A stretch of DNA of 64,000 nt from Apteryx mantelli (taxonomy: Eukaryota; Chordata; Aves; Apterygiformes; Apterygidae). Both the position numbers and the translations under genes were made by a program. The notes beneath the pieces are model-generated. The model was not told the DNA's origin, ran no database searches, and saw only the letters and a program-made list of their open reading frames with translations. The stretch lies in contig NC_089978.1 of assembly GCF_036417845.1 (NCBI RefSeq), positions 124,960,183-125,024,182 on the forward strand. The letters are read 5' to 3'. Shown one piece after another: positions 36,934 through 49,000 of this stretch; positions within the stretch are counted from its first letter, which is position 1, and every line of letters starts with the position of its first letter.

Positions 36934-39224
36934 GAGGGGCGGTTATTTTCATGCATTTTAGATATTGTTCAAAATGTTACTGTTAATAAAGAACATTTTG
37001 TATCCCTATTGTTTTGCCTTCTTTAGATTAAATACAGACTGCATATAGTTCACTTAAAAATTGTCTTTGTGATTTAATTCCTGATTTCTTTTAATCTCAC
37101 AGGTCTCACCCTCAGTTCTGTTTACAGAAGAGAATTTGTAGTGCTCTTTGTCCTTGTTACCTGAGCTTGTAATAATGACAGGTAAGAAAATACACTTATG
37201 TATAGTTCTGGGTGCTGAAGCAAGAGCCATGAATTTCATTAATGTTTGCATTACTTTTGAAAGGCATGTTAGGCACTCAGCTAAACTGTTTTGTCAGCTT
37301 TTATAGGAGTCTTATACATCCAAACCTGGATTATTTGCAAACTCTTTCCATTTCCCCCATCTTGACTTCCACCTCTTCCAATTATTTTCAAATCATTAGC
37401 AGAAAAAGGGCACAGAGATTAGAAAAATATTCCAGTAATCAAGGACTAACTGTTTTTGAATTAAGTCTGTGCCATTTTTATACAAGATTTGTGGCATTAA
37501 CCGACACTTTCAGATATGTTTGTAACTTGGTCTTCTCTCTAGATGGCAATTGCATGAGAACCAATGCAAGTACTGGGTTTTGTACAGAACATACAGCAAG
37601 TTTCCTACATACTTGACCTGCCACATTTGGTTTCATATGCTAATTTCCTATAAAGTATCAGAAAAACATAATTGCTATGCTTCAAGTGTCTAGTTTCAGC
37701 TACAATGAGACTACTAGCAAGTAACATTCTTGGTTACTGGGACCTAGGAAGAATTTTGACAGTATGATGTGCTCTTCAGCATGAACAATCTTAAGACTGC
37801 TGCTGCTAAAACTTCAATTTTTCCAGCTGAATTTTCCTTCACTCCATTTTAAATCAGTTTAACCTTGATCTAGCCTCATGTGGCTTGAGATTTGTGCATC
37901 TCCAAACCCAACCTGCAAAAATGGGACAAAGGTCCCACCTAATGCAAAACTTACTTACACATCTAGAGAACAGGGCTATAGGGCACGAGATAGATACATG
38001 ATTTTCTTTCTAAACCTTTAATTTTTTCAGTACTCTCAACTGTTTCTGGCGAAGTGAAAACTTTGTAAATAAAGGATGTACTGAAGAGGAGTGTACCAGA
38101 ATCACTCAGCTGAGGTATGCCATAGAAACTTAAGTAAGAACCTGCAATGCTAAATTATATACTGTTTAATGCAAATTAGTTTAAACTATCCTTTTGGAAA
38201 CAGAGAAGAAATCCTCCGTCTTTGGCCTTCTGCTCAGATGAAGGAGAAACATAGCATGCTGGCATAGGTAGCTTCAACTCTTTATTCAAGAGGGGGCTGG
38301 CTGCAGCATGTGGAATACAGATGAGTCCCTGATTTATGGGATAATACTCATAGTGAAAAGAATGTGGCAATAATCAGCTTTTGCATCAAGTGGAGCTGAG
38401 GCGGTGAGTAACTATGCAAGTGAGTTATTGTGAATATATTCCAAGGGTACAAGTATAATTCCTACTTAGTGCGGATGACAAGACAATAGAAGATTATACA
38501 AACCACAACACCAATAATGAAAAAAAAACCTTTTTTCTTGCCTCGGCAGACTTGGAAAGTTCTGTGCTGCTGCCTTCTCAGACTTTCCTTTGGCGTCACT
38601 TTGGGGATAGAGATTAGGTGAGTTACTGTTCAAGGGTAGGTTAAAAAATAACTACTAACTCTTGGCCTGTGTGGAGATGGAGGGCTGTGATTAGACACAG
38701 GTTGTGCCTGAAGGTATAAGGTGCTTTTTGCAAGGACAACTTATTTCTAGGCTATAATTTGTGCTGAAAACTTTGTCAGAATAGGTACTGACACACTGCT
38801 TGTTCTTGCAAGTATGGCATGCAGAAAGTAGGGAGGATAGCAGAGCAACTCAAATATATGCTGAGAACAGGAGATTGTCAGCCACGATGCATCAATTAAG
38901 TGTTTTAGAGGCCAGCCACAGTGTATCAAATAGGAAGTCTATTATTTAACTATAAAGGATTTTTATTTTGTTCCCAGTGAAACTGTGTAATCAATCCTAG
39001 CTCTGATTTCTACTGTAAGCTTGTAGAGAAGAAGTTGAGCATGAGGAAAGGAAGTGTTGTTCATTTTAGAATATGCTGTATCCTATCTTTAAATCTGAAA
39101 AAGCTATCTTAAATTATAAGCTGCTCTCAACAAGTTTCCAAGTTTCTTGTCAGCTCTCCCAACGCTACATGAAAAGATACTTTACCTTCTCTGCCCTCCT
39201 TTTACCCTAACCACCTCTTGGGGG

Positions 39225-39260
39225 GGAAAAAAAACAAAAAAAAACAAAAAAAAACCAAAA
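39225..39260. repeat. A-rich (A8-9C)n tract
   Basis: Runs of eight to nine A separated by single or double C, following a short G run. Confidence 0.8.
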
Positions 39261-40571
39261 AACACCACAACACTCAGTTTCATGATTCCACTTTCTCATA
39301 TTCAAAAAGGAGAGACAAAAGAAAATGATTCTGGACATTATTATGAATAACAAAGTGTGGGAGGAGGAATTCAACATTATTACTACTTTTCAATTTTTAC
39401 CAAAAGAATCATATGCTTTGCATAAAGTAACTTTTTTTTTTTTCTCCCCGTATAATATCCGAATGTGGTTCTGTACTTGGTCATTTACAGGAATTCTTTA
39501 TTTGAAAAACTTCCAAAATCTGCTAAGAAGTTGTGGCTGGAGTAAAATCCTTATGCAATATCCAAAAATGAGCATTCTCTGCTACAAGCAGATGGAGAAT
39601 TCCTTGTTGTACTTTCACATCAATTAAACACATTTGTTGCTAGTACAAGTATTCTAGTGGTGTATTTTAGATATAGTTTCATCACAAATTTTAATTAAAA
39701 AACCATATGAAAAGGCAACTGAAGTTTAACATTGCTTGTATGCATGTACTAACTTGTATACATTATGCATAACTGCCTTACTCCCCCTTTTAAAAGGTAG
39801 CTCTAAGGAACCCTTAGAGAGCAAGCCTGCCTGAAGTTCTCACTGGGGATAAGGCCAAAAGGCATACAGTGATGGCCACCTTTAAAAGGATGGAGAGACA
39901 TGGTTTCTCTTTGAGATCATATAGTTTATTTTCTGAAGTGAGCATGTGTGACAGTAAACTTGAAAGCAAGCAGGTCTCACTGGCAAATCCTATATTATGC
40001 TGAGGATGGCGAAAACATACTGATTTGGATGGTGGCTTCTAGTTTTTCAGCAACACAAGGTTTACCATTACCAATTTTACTTCAAAGATCTCAAAGCATA
40101 TGTGAACAACTGAATTAAGCATCTCTCTCCTCCCTGAGACAATTTAGGCTTATTCTGGCATTTATTCCATTTTTAAAGCATACGAACTACCAAACTTGTA
40201 AGTGAAGACAGTTTCTAGCATCAATGAAACCACACAGAGGTGCTATCCCACAGCTAAGTAGCAGATATAATATTTACAGGCAGGAATTGGCACACACTTG
40301 GTTGTCTGGAAACAAAGCCTCATTATATGTGACTGGACAGGGAAAGAGATATGAAAAGTCTAGGAGTCCCACCTCCAAGAGATGTGTCACATTAAACATT
40401 AGGACATGCCACATAGAGGTAGCAAGTTTCCTTCCTATATTCAATTAATTGACAGTAACAACTTTTCCCCACTCAGATTACTGAAATGCTGCAGGAAGTA
40501 AAACAGGTAATATATGTTCCTTTTATGATTATTTTATAAAATTTAGTATCAAATTTTCCATAAATTCTTAC

Positions 40572-40689
40572 TTTGATTTCTTCACATAGAGCCAGTAGAC
40601 AACACCTGCAACCAGAGCAGCCAACAGAAGACCGACTACAATTCCCACTATTAGCTTTGCTTGGTCATTAACCTTTTCTCTGTTGTCAT
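40572..40689 (-). CDS. ALCAM: ALCAM exon 14: transmembrane segment
   Basis: 118 bp, phase 2 in and phase 2 out. It encodes DDNREKVNDQAK and then the hydrophobic span LIVGIVVGLLLAALVAGVVY, followed by WLYVKKSK. This is the single type I transmembrane helix of ALCAM with its basic stop-transfer sequence. Flanked by acceptor TGCTTCAG and donor GTAAGA. Confidence 0.98.
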
Positions 40690-40981
40690 CTGAAGCAAAG
40701 AAGAAAAGTTAATGAGGTGAGCATAAAGTAAAGCATTACACAATTTCTACAGAATCATCTTCCAAAACAGGAAAGGGGGTCAGAAAGTGAAAAAAGTATA
40801 AGCATGGTTCTTAAAAATATTTAAAGCTTCAAATCTGTCACATTCTTAGCCAATCATTGCATTAGCTATTTTAAATCAAGTCCAGCTGTGAGGCACTGTG
40901 TAAATTGTTCAGTGACTCTACATATGTCTTGAACTAAGGCAATCGAAAGAAAGGGTTAGGGAGATGGAAAGACATACATAC
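40690..40981 (-). other. ALCAM: ALCAM intron 13
   Basis: 292 bp with canonical donor GTATGT and acceptor TTCAG. Confidence 0.9.
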
Positions 40982-41020
40982 CATTTCTATCCTCTGGCTC
41001 ATCATATTCTGGAATACTTA
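40982..41020 (-). CDS. ALCAM: ALCAM exon 13: 39-bp stalk exon, likely cassette
   Basis: This 39-bp exon encodes the acidic membrane-proximal stalk SIPEYDEPEDRN. Its phases (2 in, 1 out as the codon splits) make it a multiple of three, so skipping keeps the frame and removes 13 residues. Human ALCAM has an isoform lacking exactly this exon, reported to alter membrane-proximal proteolytic shedding. The stalk sequence matches the avian SC1/BEN form better than the mammalian one. Confidence 0.95.
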
Positions 41021-41751
41021 CTGAAATGAAAAAAGTTAAAATGAAATAAAAAAAAAAAAAGTGTTGATACCAGAAAGTCACCTTCTTTTCATATGCTGCA
41101 GTATTTATCAAAATAGTTGTCTATTTACAGCAGTGACAGAAATACTGAAACTTAATGCAACGTTTGCCAAAAAACAAGGTAATTAATCTCATCTTTAAGC
41201 AGGAATCTTTGCTTTATAGCTGTAATATATCATATTGAAGAATTTTATTCAAAAACTTTAATATTAATCTCATAAATACTTCTGACTATGCATTTCCATA
41301 TTACCCTTTCACAAACAGTAGCTTCTCACTACCTTTCATCACTGAAAACAGACATTTAATTAAAATTCAGCATGGCTGAATTCTGTTCTGAATCAAGTCA
41401 TACCAGTGATGATAAACTGGAAATTGGGAGACTACAAGATGACGATCATTTAGTAAGAAATGAAAAACAATTCTTATAAATAACGTACTGCGCATGTGAG
41501 ACAGCTAGCCACAGTGAAGACGACTAAATCCCTTCATCCAGTCCAGACCAATAAAGTCTATGTACTACTAATCCAGGCTGGTTTTCCAATTGCTTGACTT
41601 TATAAGCAGAAAGCGCTTGACTTTACAAGCATAAAGATTGAACACCTTAACACCATCAGTACTATGCAGACCTACTCTTCACATGGGTATGAAGGTGGAT
41701 ACTTTATCTGAAACTACAACTTTAAGTAAATGATCTTTAGAAGACACTCAC
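41021..41751 (-). other. ALCAM: ALCAM intron 12
   Basis: 731 bp, donor GTGAGT, acceptor CAG. Only short A runs are notable. Confidence 0.9.
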
Positions 41752-41884
41752 TAGCAGAGACATTCAGGGAGGTTACAGTCCTTTCTAATTGATTTTCTGC
41801 AATGCAAGTTAAAGTCACATTCTCTTCAGGTGCAATTACAATTTTACTGGAAAATCTTCCATTAACATATTTGGTCTCCTCTGT
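41752..41884 (-). CDS. ALCAM: ALCAM exon 12: Ig domain D5, second half
   Basis: 133 bp, phase 0 in, phase 1 out. It encodes TEETKYVNGRFSSK and then IAPEENVTLTCIAENQLER, followed by TVTSLNVSA. It carries the second cysteine of the membrane-proximal C2-type domain and the N-glycosylation sequon NVT. D5 contributes to the lateral clustering of ALCAM. Confidence 0.98.
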
Positions 41885-43461
41885 CTGAAAAGGTTAAAAA
41901 AAAAAAAAGAAAAGAAAAAAAGAAAAAGGATTAGTATCCTTGAAAATGCAAAGAACAACAGATGTACTACCTGTATTACACACTGGAGATGTTTGGAAGG
42001 AATTTGCTATCAACTAATATTTTACTTTTTAAAAAAATAAAGAGAGTAACTCATTTTTAAAATATCAAGTAAAGGAAAATACTGCATGCAGCACTACACA
42101 TACAATTGAAAGTGTGTGTGATTTTATTAAATGGTGACATGAGTATTTACAAGAAAATACTTTGGCTAAGATATCCAGTTATATCTGCATTTTGTATACT
42201 GTGTACTGCAAGACTATTGATAAAGAGGCATTTTTTTTTAAGAAAGTTAAGCACATTCAGTATTTGCTTTTGTTTCTTTGCACTATTTTTAAAATATTCT
42301 AAGAGATAAAATTCTTCTGGAAAGATTCAGAAGTAAGCTTCTAAGTTTTCACTTCTCTCAATCTCACTATTTTTCATTTATGCCCTTATAATGAGAATAA
42401 TCACTGTAAATTTTCCACTTTCTGGCATTCAGAGTCCTCAGTTGTTTCTACTTTAAGTATTGTTTTGCCAGGCTGTATGTATTCAGTAGTACCTGCAGTA
42501 TGGGCTGTAATAGTGACATGGAGCTGTTCCTTAAATTTGCTGTACATCGTTCTTAGTTTAATACAATCTCCAGAAAAAATACTGTCAATTATTTATATAG
42601 CTTCAAGACAATTCCTGCCCTATAGCTGCAGTGAATGGAAAAATTTTGACCTTGCATACTTGCTCACTACAGCCACACATAATTTTCACAGGGCTAAAGC
42701 AAAACCTAATGGGATTAATGAAATCTACAGGACTATGCATTGCACTTCCAGTCTCTGATTGCTTGTATAGATGCCTAATTTATTTCTTCTGTTAAGGCAA
42801 AATGTGGCAGTGCTTCGTATGTGATTTGGTAATCAATATGAAAATGCTTTAGACTGCTTATTTTCCAGGTATTTTTCCTGCTGCATTTGGGCATTCCTTT
42901 TTTCTCCCCAAGGATGACTGCATTATGGTTCTCTTACCAATGAAAAACAATGGGTATAACCATAGAAAAACAATTACAAAAATCAGGATGAAAATTGCAA
43001 GGTCTAGAGTGACTATATTGACCATATTTTCTGACTTGTACTTACCACAGTCCATAGCATTTCCCCCAGTCAATGCCTATATCAAGTACCTGTTTTCTAA
43101 AATAAGTTGTATAGTTCCATCATTATTTGTAAGTCTTTATGCAATGGCAAAATCACCACATTAGCCAGATAAAATGGATAAGTACCCTCATTTAAAATGT
43201 ACATTTAATTTCCAATCTTTTCTTTTCCCCTACAGCTCCAGCTTGTAGCCAGTGGATCTTCTGTGCCTTCACCTGCTACATTCAAAAGCCCTTTTTCATC
43301 AGAAATCATCCATGTAGGTACAGTGATCACAGCCTTCTCTTAGATAAATGAAATACACTAAGTTTCGTTAATCTCACTACCTGGAAAATTTTCTTTGACT
43401 TTAGGTCACACCTCCTATGCACCTATCTTTTTGTGAATAGGTTAATAGGAAAGATACTTGC
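41885..43461 (-). other. ALCAM: ALCAM intron 11 (GC-AG type)
   Basis: 1577 bp. The donor reads AAA then GCAAGT, so the first two intron bases are GC rather than GT (43460-43461 on the + strand). The acceptor TTTTCAG before 41884 is normal. The only nearby GT would add four bases and break the reading frame into exon 12. An old CR1 fragment lies near 43230-43360. Confidence 0.88.
43230..43360 (-). mobile_element. Old CR1-type LINE fragment
   Basis: Read on the minus strand, the segment includes the order GATCAC, then GTACCTACATGGATG, then GGGCTTTTGAATGTAGCAGG, then GGCACAGAAGATCCACTGGC. This follows the CR1 consensus (TTGATCACAGTC, TAAGTACCTACATG, GGCTCTTTAATCTAGCAG, GGCATAACA, CAATGGCTGGAAG) with gaps and many substitutions. 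It is a truncated, diverged copy in intron 11, in the same orientation as ALCAM. Confidence 0.55.
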
Positions 43462-43595
43462 TTTATTTATGATGCTTCCACTACCAGTAACTGTCCATTG
43501 TACTGCTGGTTTGGGGAAACCTTCCACATGGCAGACAATTGTTTTAGACATTTTATTTGTGTTGGTTTTCTTTGTCATTTTGATTTGAGGTTTTC
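43462..43595 (-). CDS. ALCAM: ALCAM exon 11: Ig domain D5, first half
   Basis: 134 bp, phase 1 in (two bases complete the glycine codon), phase 0 out. It encodes GKPQIKMTKKTNTNKMSK, then TIVCHVEGFPKPAVQWTVTG, then SGSIINK. It contains the first cysteine and the core tryptophan of D5. The acceptor is TTTTAG. The donor is the unusual GCAAGT described under intron 11. Confidence 0.98.
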
Positions 43596-43681
43596 CTAAA
43601 AGAACAATGTTATAGTTAACCATTTTGTTAATGTAACACTGAACAAGACAATTAATAATCGTAGCTATGTTGCTCCCTTAC
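43596..43681 (-). other. ALCAM: ALCAM intron 10, 86 bp
   Basis: A very short intron with donor GTAAGG and acceptor TTTTAG. It is the shortest intron in the window. Confidence 0.93.
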
Positions 43682-43817
43682 CTTCTACAATAAGTTTAAG
43701 TGTCTTGCTTTTCTTTAACCCTTCGACCTCCTGTAGAGTAGTTTCACAGATGTAATTTCCAGCATCTTGATACTGAAGACTTGAAAATGATGGACTTGTT
43801 TGCATTCTGGTATTGTC
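43682..43817 (-). CDS. ALCAM: ALCAM exon 10: Ig domain D4, second half
   Basis: 136 bp, phase 0 in, phase 1 out. It encodes DNTRMQTSPSFSSL, then QYQDAGNYICETTLQEVEGL, then KKSKTLKLIVEG (last codon split). The DAGNYIC motif (D-x-G-x-Y-x-C) is the classical Ig F-strand signature. Confidence 0.98.
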
Positions 43818-44735
43818 CTGATAAAGCGAGGAGTTAGTCTCCATGAATTCTAACTCAGAAAACATTATCTCTAAATTTAAAGTATGATGAGTTTCAGCAG
43901 AATTCTTCATGTGCTTTGCTGGAGATTGTATTAGACCCTTAATGCTAAAGTCTTGCCCCATTAATAATTACGTTTCAGCTGACAGCAACATAACAGCATG
44001 AAAAGTAGAAACCATTGAAGGTTATTTAAGCCATGACCCTTCTTCTGGAACAACTTCACTTTCAAAAAAAGGGGCATAGATGGGATCAACTGTTTATTCC
44101 AGGCCTCTCTAGTACAATGGCCAAAAATACTAGTGGTACAAACTGTGACAGAAAAAAACAACTCTCCCCTAGGGACCAGGCTTATGAGATCAACATATGC
44201 TACTAAACAACTATTAGATATCACTTCTTTTGGTTTCTATCAATACAGGTTTGATTTAAACTCACGATCTATGGTAAGTGATCTTTTTCACCAGCCACTA
44301 AACAGCCAGTTGCCAACATCCAATCTCTCAGCCTGCCTTTCCTTTTATCACGTTTACTGGAAGCAAGACAAAAACAGAAGTCTGTATCTGAGAGAGTGAT
44401 TAATAAATCCAAATTCCTCCAATGGGGCTACCCTTCTAAGCAGAAATTGATTCTCAAGGGCCTTGTATAGACCATTTAAAAAAACCTAGATCTTTGTAAG
44501 TGTTACAGTAGGCATCCAAAATCATTTCTCTGCATTTGAAAAATCGATGCAAAAATTACAGTAACTAATTTTTAATCATCAACTTGAGTCAGTATCTCTT
44601 ATTTTAGCAATAACACTCATTTTAACATATCCTTTACATCAAGTCCAATGAAAATGGCTTCCTCTTCCAAAACACTGAAGTAACAGCAGCAATCTGAAGA
44701 GATGAATACTTAGATAAAGTATATGAATTACTGAC
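43818..44735 (-). other. ALCAM: ALCAM intron 9
   Basis: 918 bp, donor GTCAGT, acceptor TTATCAG. No embedded gene seen. Confidence 0.9.
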
Positions 44736-44848
44736 CTTTATCCAAAACACAGTTGCATTTCTACTAGAAGAAATCGTGCATGACACAGGCAGGGCCTCTC
44801 CGATCTGTTTTGTGACTTCTCCACTAGGAGTAAGCTGCAAATCCAAAT
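44736..44848 (-). CDS. ALCAM: ALCAM exon 9: Ig domain D4, first half
   Basis: 113 bp, phase 1 in, phase 0 out. It encodes LDLQLTPSGEVTKQIGEA and then LPVSCTISSSRNATVFWIK. It contains the first D4 cysteine, the domain tryptophan and the glycosylation sequon NAT. The split first codon completes a tyrosine with exon 8. Confidence 0.98.
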
Positions 44849-45847
44849 CTGAGACAGAAAGAACATTTATCAAAAGGCTAATCTCAGAATGCTGGCTCAT
44901 TTCAAAGGCTTAACAAGGAAAGAAAATGTGACTAATTGCACTCATTAAATTCACAATTTCATTTTTTTCAATACAATCTAAATCAATTTTAGAAGTCAGG
45001 AAGAAGACAGAGATTATTCTAAAATAGGCCTTGTAGAACATTAACCTTTTTGGTGCAATTACAGGCTAAAAGTAAAAGAGAAACCTCACTAATCACTAGA
45101 CAAATGGATAGATTTTTTCCACTTTGTACTACTGAAAGAATGATACAGGAGATACAGGAAGCTGCAGGAGTTCTTCAAATAGCAGTACGTGCTTCTTGAA
45201 AGGGGAAGCACAGATTGCTCTGAGCATAGGTTGTTAAGAGCCAGGCAGGAATGTAGTTTCAGGGGAGGACTCATGCAGGTGGGGCCCAGATTAATTCAAA
45301 CAGTTACTTATAAAAGTGTGAAAAAGAGGGTGAGAGGACAAAAGGTGAAGTTTTGGAATCTGATAAAGCAAGTTCATTTTTATGCTGAGCATATGGAGAA
45401 GCTTTTGAAGAGGATGAGGGTGGATAAGACACGCTACTGACTGAATGGGCAAGCCAGACTGAAATACATGGTTGGGAGGCCACACATGAGGCCATTGGCT
45501 TCCTTTCTTCTCATTCCTAACCTTAAAAAACAGTTTTTTTTCCATTATCCCTGTGCAACTCAGAGTCCAAGCTTTGCCTGACCTATTTTGGCTCCAGGGA
45601 AATTGTAAGGAGTCAGTGATAGCTGTGTTTAGCACTAGGCAGGGTGAGACACAATAATGGAAAGGTCAGGAAACACTGTTTTAGATCTTCCTAGTATATG
45701 AATTTGGCTGGCTTATGCTTGCTTTTTCACAAAAATCCTACACTGAAAGAAGAGCAGAGTTTGCCAAGTTAAATGTCTATTTTGCTTCCCCTCGCACAGT
45801 GCCTTGACTTGAAAGCCAAGTTGCCTGGTCAACTTACTTTTACAGAT

Positions 45848-45862
45848 ACACACACACACAAG
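45848..45862. repeat. (CA)n microsatellite
   Basis: About seven CA units within ALCAM intron 8. Confidence 0.85.
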
Positions 45863-46020
45863 GAAATAATAGCTGAAGTGACAAGCACACAGAATTTCAT
45901 CATGAGCATAGTACTTGCTGGAAATGGACTGCAAAACATTCTTCTAGCTTTTAAGCAGAGCTACAAAAAGCCTGAGGCAAAACCACAATTGGTAGAGGAA
46001 AGGGAAAACAGTGAGTTTTC

Positions 46021-46024
<4 letters not shown>

Positions 46025-46058
<34 letters not shown>
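46025..46058. repeat. Poly(A)34 run
   Basis: Thirty-four consecutive A, the longest homopolymer in the window. It could be the tail of a retroposed sequence on the + strand, but the DNA upstream is not recognisable and no flanking duplication was found. Confidence 0.92.
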
Positions 46059-46059
<1 letters not shown>

Positions 46060-49000
46060 AGCAAACGACTGCTGATTTCATTCAGTGGTTGCCCTGGGAA
46101 CTCTATTATAATCGAAAGCAGGATTTCAGGGAGAAACTAGGGTCCATTCTGTACTATTAGTCTTCATTAATACCTGTGTTACAAGTCTAATGCCTAGTCT
46201 CAGAGGGTCACAAAGCTGTACCTTCACCTATGGACTAATAAAGCAAAGATCTTACCCAAGAGGGAAAACAGCTTTTTTTCCCTGCATTTTAAGAGGATGT
46301 CTTGTCCCTCCTCCCCCTGTCTTCCCAAACTAACAAACTAGCAAACCCAACCAAACTAACAAGATACTCCAGACTTTACCATTGCTTCCACAAGAAGAAA
46401 AATGACTCAGCTAGTGAATATTTGTGTATATTTTATCAGATGGCTCACAGGATGCTTTTCTTTCTGCTCTGTTACTCTTGACTACATACTACCATGGTAG
46501 AGGGGTGGTGGAAGAAAAATGTAAGAATTGTTTTCTTGGGGTGACTCTCTTTCAACATCTGCTTAAACCTTTATTTCTTTGAAGCAGGATAACACCTCAA
46601 ACTCAAGAGATCAAGAAGATCATTCAAGAGGAATTCCTGTCACACACATCACAGGAAGCAGGAACTCATTAAATTTTTGGCCTTCATCTCAGGCAAGACT
46701 GACACTCAGCCCAGAGCAATCCTTCAATCCAGTCTTCTTTCTAGGTAACATGCCTGTGTCCCCTCCCTTTTGGTGGCATAACTGAGACTTCAGTCCCTCC
46801 TGCACAGTGCTGTAGGTTATTACAGAAGTTCAGGCAAATTTATAATACACAAGACTAACTGCATAGCTCAGAGCAGAATTTGTAAGGTGATTTATGAGGC
46901 AAGTATGGAATTAAGCTTCTGTTTAGCATTGGATTCCCTCTAGGAAATCTCCATAGAGCAATTTGATTTGGATTAATATTCTGCCAGTTTATCTGTAGGG
47001 TCCACAAAGAAATGTGATACAGATACTTTTACTTCTCAACTTACTTATATGCTTCATTAGTAAGTAATCTGTGCTGGGTACAGGAGTATGAGGGGAAAAT
47101 ATTTCTTCCATACAGAAGACTGTCAAAATTCATCTTCTGAGTGGTTTAAAGAAAAACTTGGTTGCAAGAACTTTCCATACATTTCTGGTTTTGGCTTTGA
47201 AACTTTCTTTGTAAAAAAACTTCTCATTAGGCACCATTTTCAATATATGCTAGCTCTTAATGTGGTCTCACTTGAAGTCTTGCATTGATGTCAGTACTGT
47301 CTTTGCATACCAAGTAGCACAGGAAAGAGGCAAAGAGTGCATTCTGCATATATTACCATGTCATATGTGAGAGGTATGGAATTAATATGAGAAAGGCTAG
47401 AACAAACATTTCTAATGTTTGGTTTTATAAGCTGTATTGCATGCGTAGGTCTGTCTCCCAGCCTTTAAAGAGGTCTCAGATGGGATACCATGCTACAACT
47501 GGGAAAACTATGCACAGCACTTGCATGTAATCTGAACACTCCAAGTATAGTATCAGCGAGCCAGAAACTTCTCCTAGTCTACTGAGAATAGAAAATTTTT
47601 CCACACATCATTCAAAAGATGATTTCTCCTGTATTTTCAATATGTCTGTAGCACAAGAAAAGACTACCAGAAATATCATGCAGTCTGGGACCTCACTCCA
47701 CAGATCCCACCTCTGTTCTGAGGAGGTGAGAACCAAGGCTGTCCAGTTTGTCACAACCTCTGTGGGTGAGGAAGAGACTCTTCCTTATCCCTCCCCGCAA
47801 AGACTTCCTGCACGAATACAGTATTTCCCTAACTACGATGGGTAACTCAGATGCTTTAATGTTGACGTTCAGCTTTCTGTCAATCTCATAATATATATTC
47901 CACTTGGGAAAAAAGAAACAATATCCTTGGTATTGAGAGTTGGACTATTTTGCTATAAAAATATTTAAGGGCTATAAAGTGCTAATATATTTTAATACCA
48001 GCAAAAACCTTTCCCTACCTAGCCACTGAAAGGAACCAGCATATCTACACTGCTCAGTAAAACCTGTTTGGGAACAAGTGCTATAGTTGAAATGTAACAA
48101 AAATTACTATAAATGGACTCATAGATGGAAACAAGAATTATTATATTGCTCGTTTTTCATGAAAATCAAAATCTGAAGATCAGAAGTGAGGAAATAAAAA
48201 GCCCTAAGCTCAGAATGAAAGCTTTTTCAGTGTAACATCATAGACAGGAATACTCATCCCTATGTGAAAAAGTAAGCAATAAAGCAAAAGAAGGAAAACA
48301 GTAGGATTTAATAGGAGTTAGTAAGTATTATTTCAAGGAAAAGAATAGCAGGAAGGCATAAGAACTCAGAAGATCTAACACCAAAAATAAGTAAGTATAT
48401 TAAAAGCAGAAAGTACTAAAAATTATTGGCTTATACTGGAAAATCTATGTGAAAGAAAGCAGCAGAAAGAGGGAAGAGGATATTATAAAGCAGTTGTGGA
48501 TTTTATGACTTCTTCAGAAGACCTCTCCTTACAACAGGACATGCTGCAGAAATGCTTTAGACCAGCATAAGGCAAAACACCAAAGTAGCTTTAAGACAGA
48601 CTCTGTCACACAGCTGCAAAGATATGGGCATTCAGGAATTACAGAAGTGCTCCAGGCCACTGTACCTCACTTAAGAAAAGGTTTTACTGAGGATGGAGGT
48701 GTTCAAGGAAAAAAAAGACTGGAGTAAGGTGGCAGGGTGCTAGCTGGTATCTATGCGTTCTGAGTAGCTGCACTAGCTGCCAACACTGGAAAGACCTCTA
48801 TCAAGAAAATATATGCTTCTCTCATATGGTAAAACTTTTCTGACATGCACATAAAATAGCAGAGAAATGAAAACTGGCTTGTTATAAATAAACTGGATTT
48901 GAAGAAGTCATTCTCTAGAGTAACTATTTGTGGAAGTCCAAGTAGTCATGCAATCCGCTTTGAGTAAAATAAAGGGGTTGTTTTATACCACAGAAAAAAT

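Larger units (their letters stand above)
33515..40571 (-). other. ALCAM: ALCAM intron 14
   Basis: The longest complete intron in the window (7057 bp). It holds a GT microsatellite (36893-36933), an A-rich AAAAC-type tract (about 39225-39260), and a possible CR1-like scrap near 35595-35645. No exon or RNA gene is recognised in it. Confidence 0.85.
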
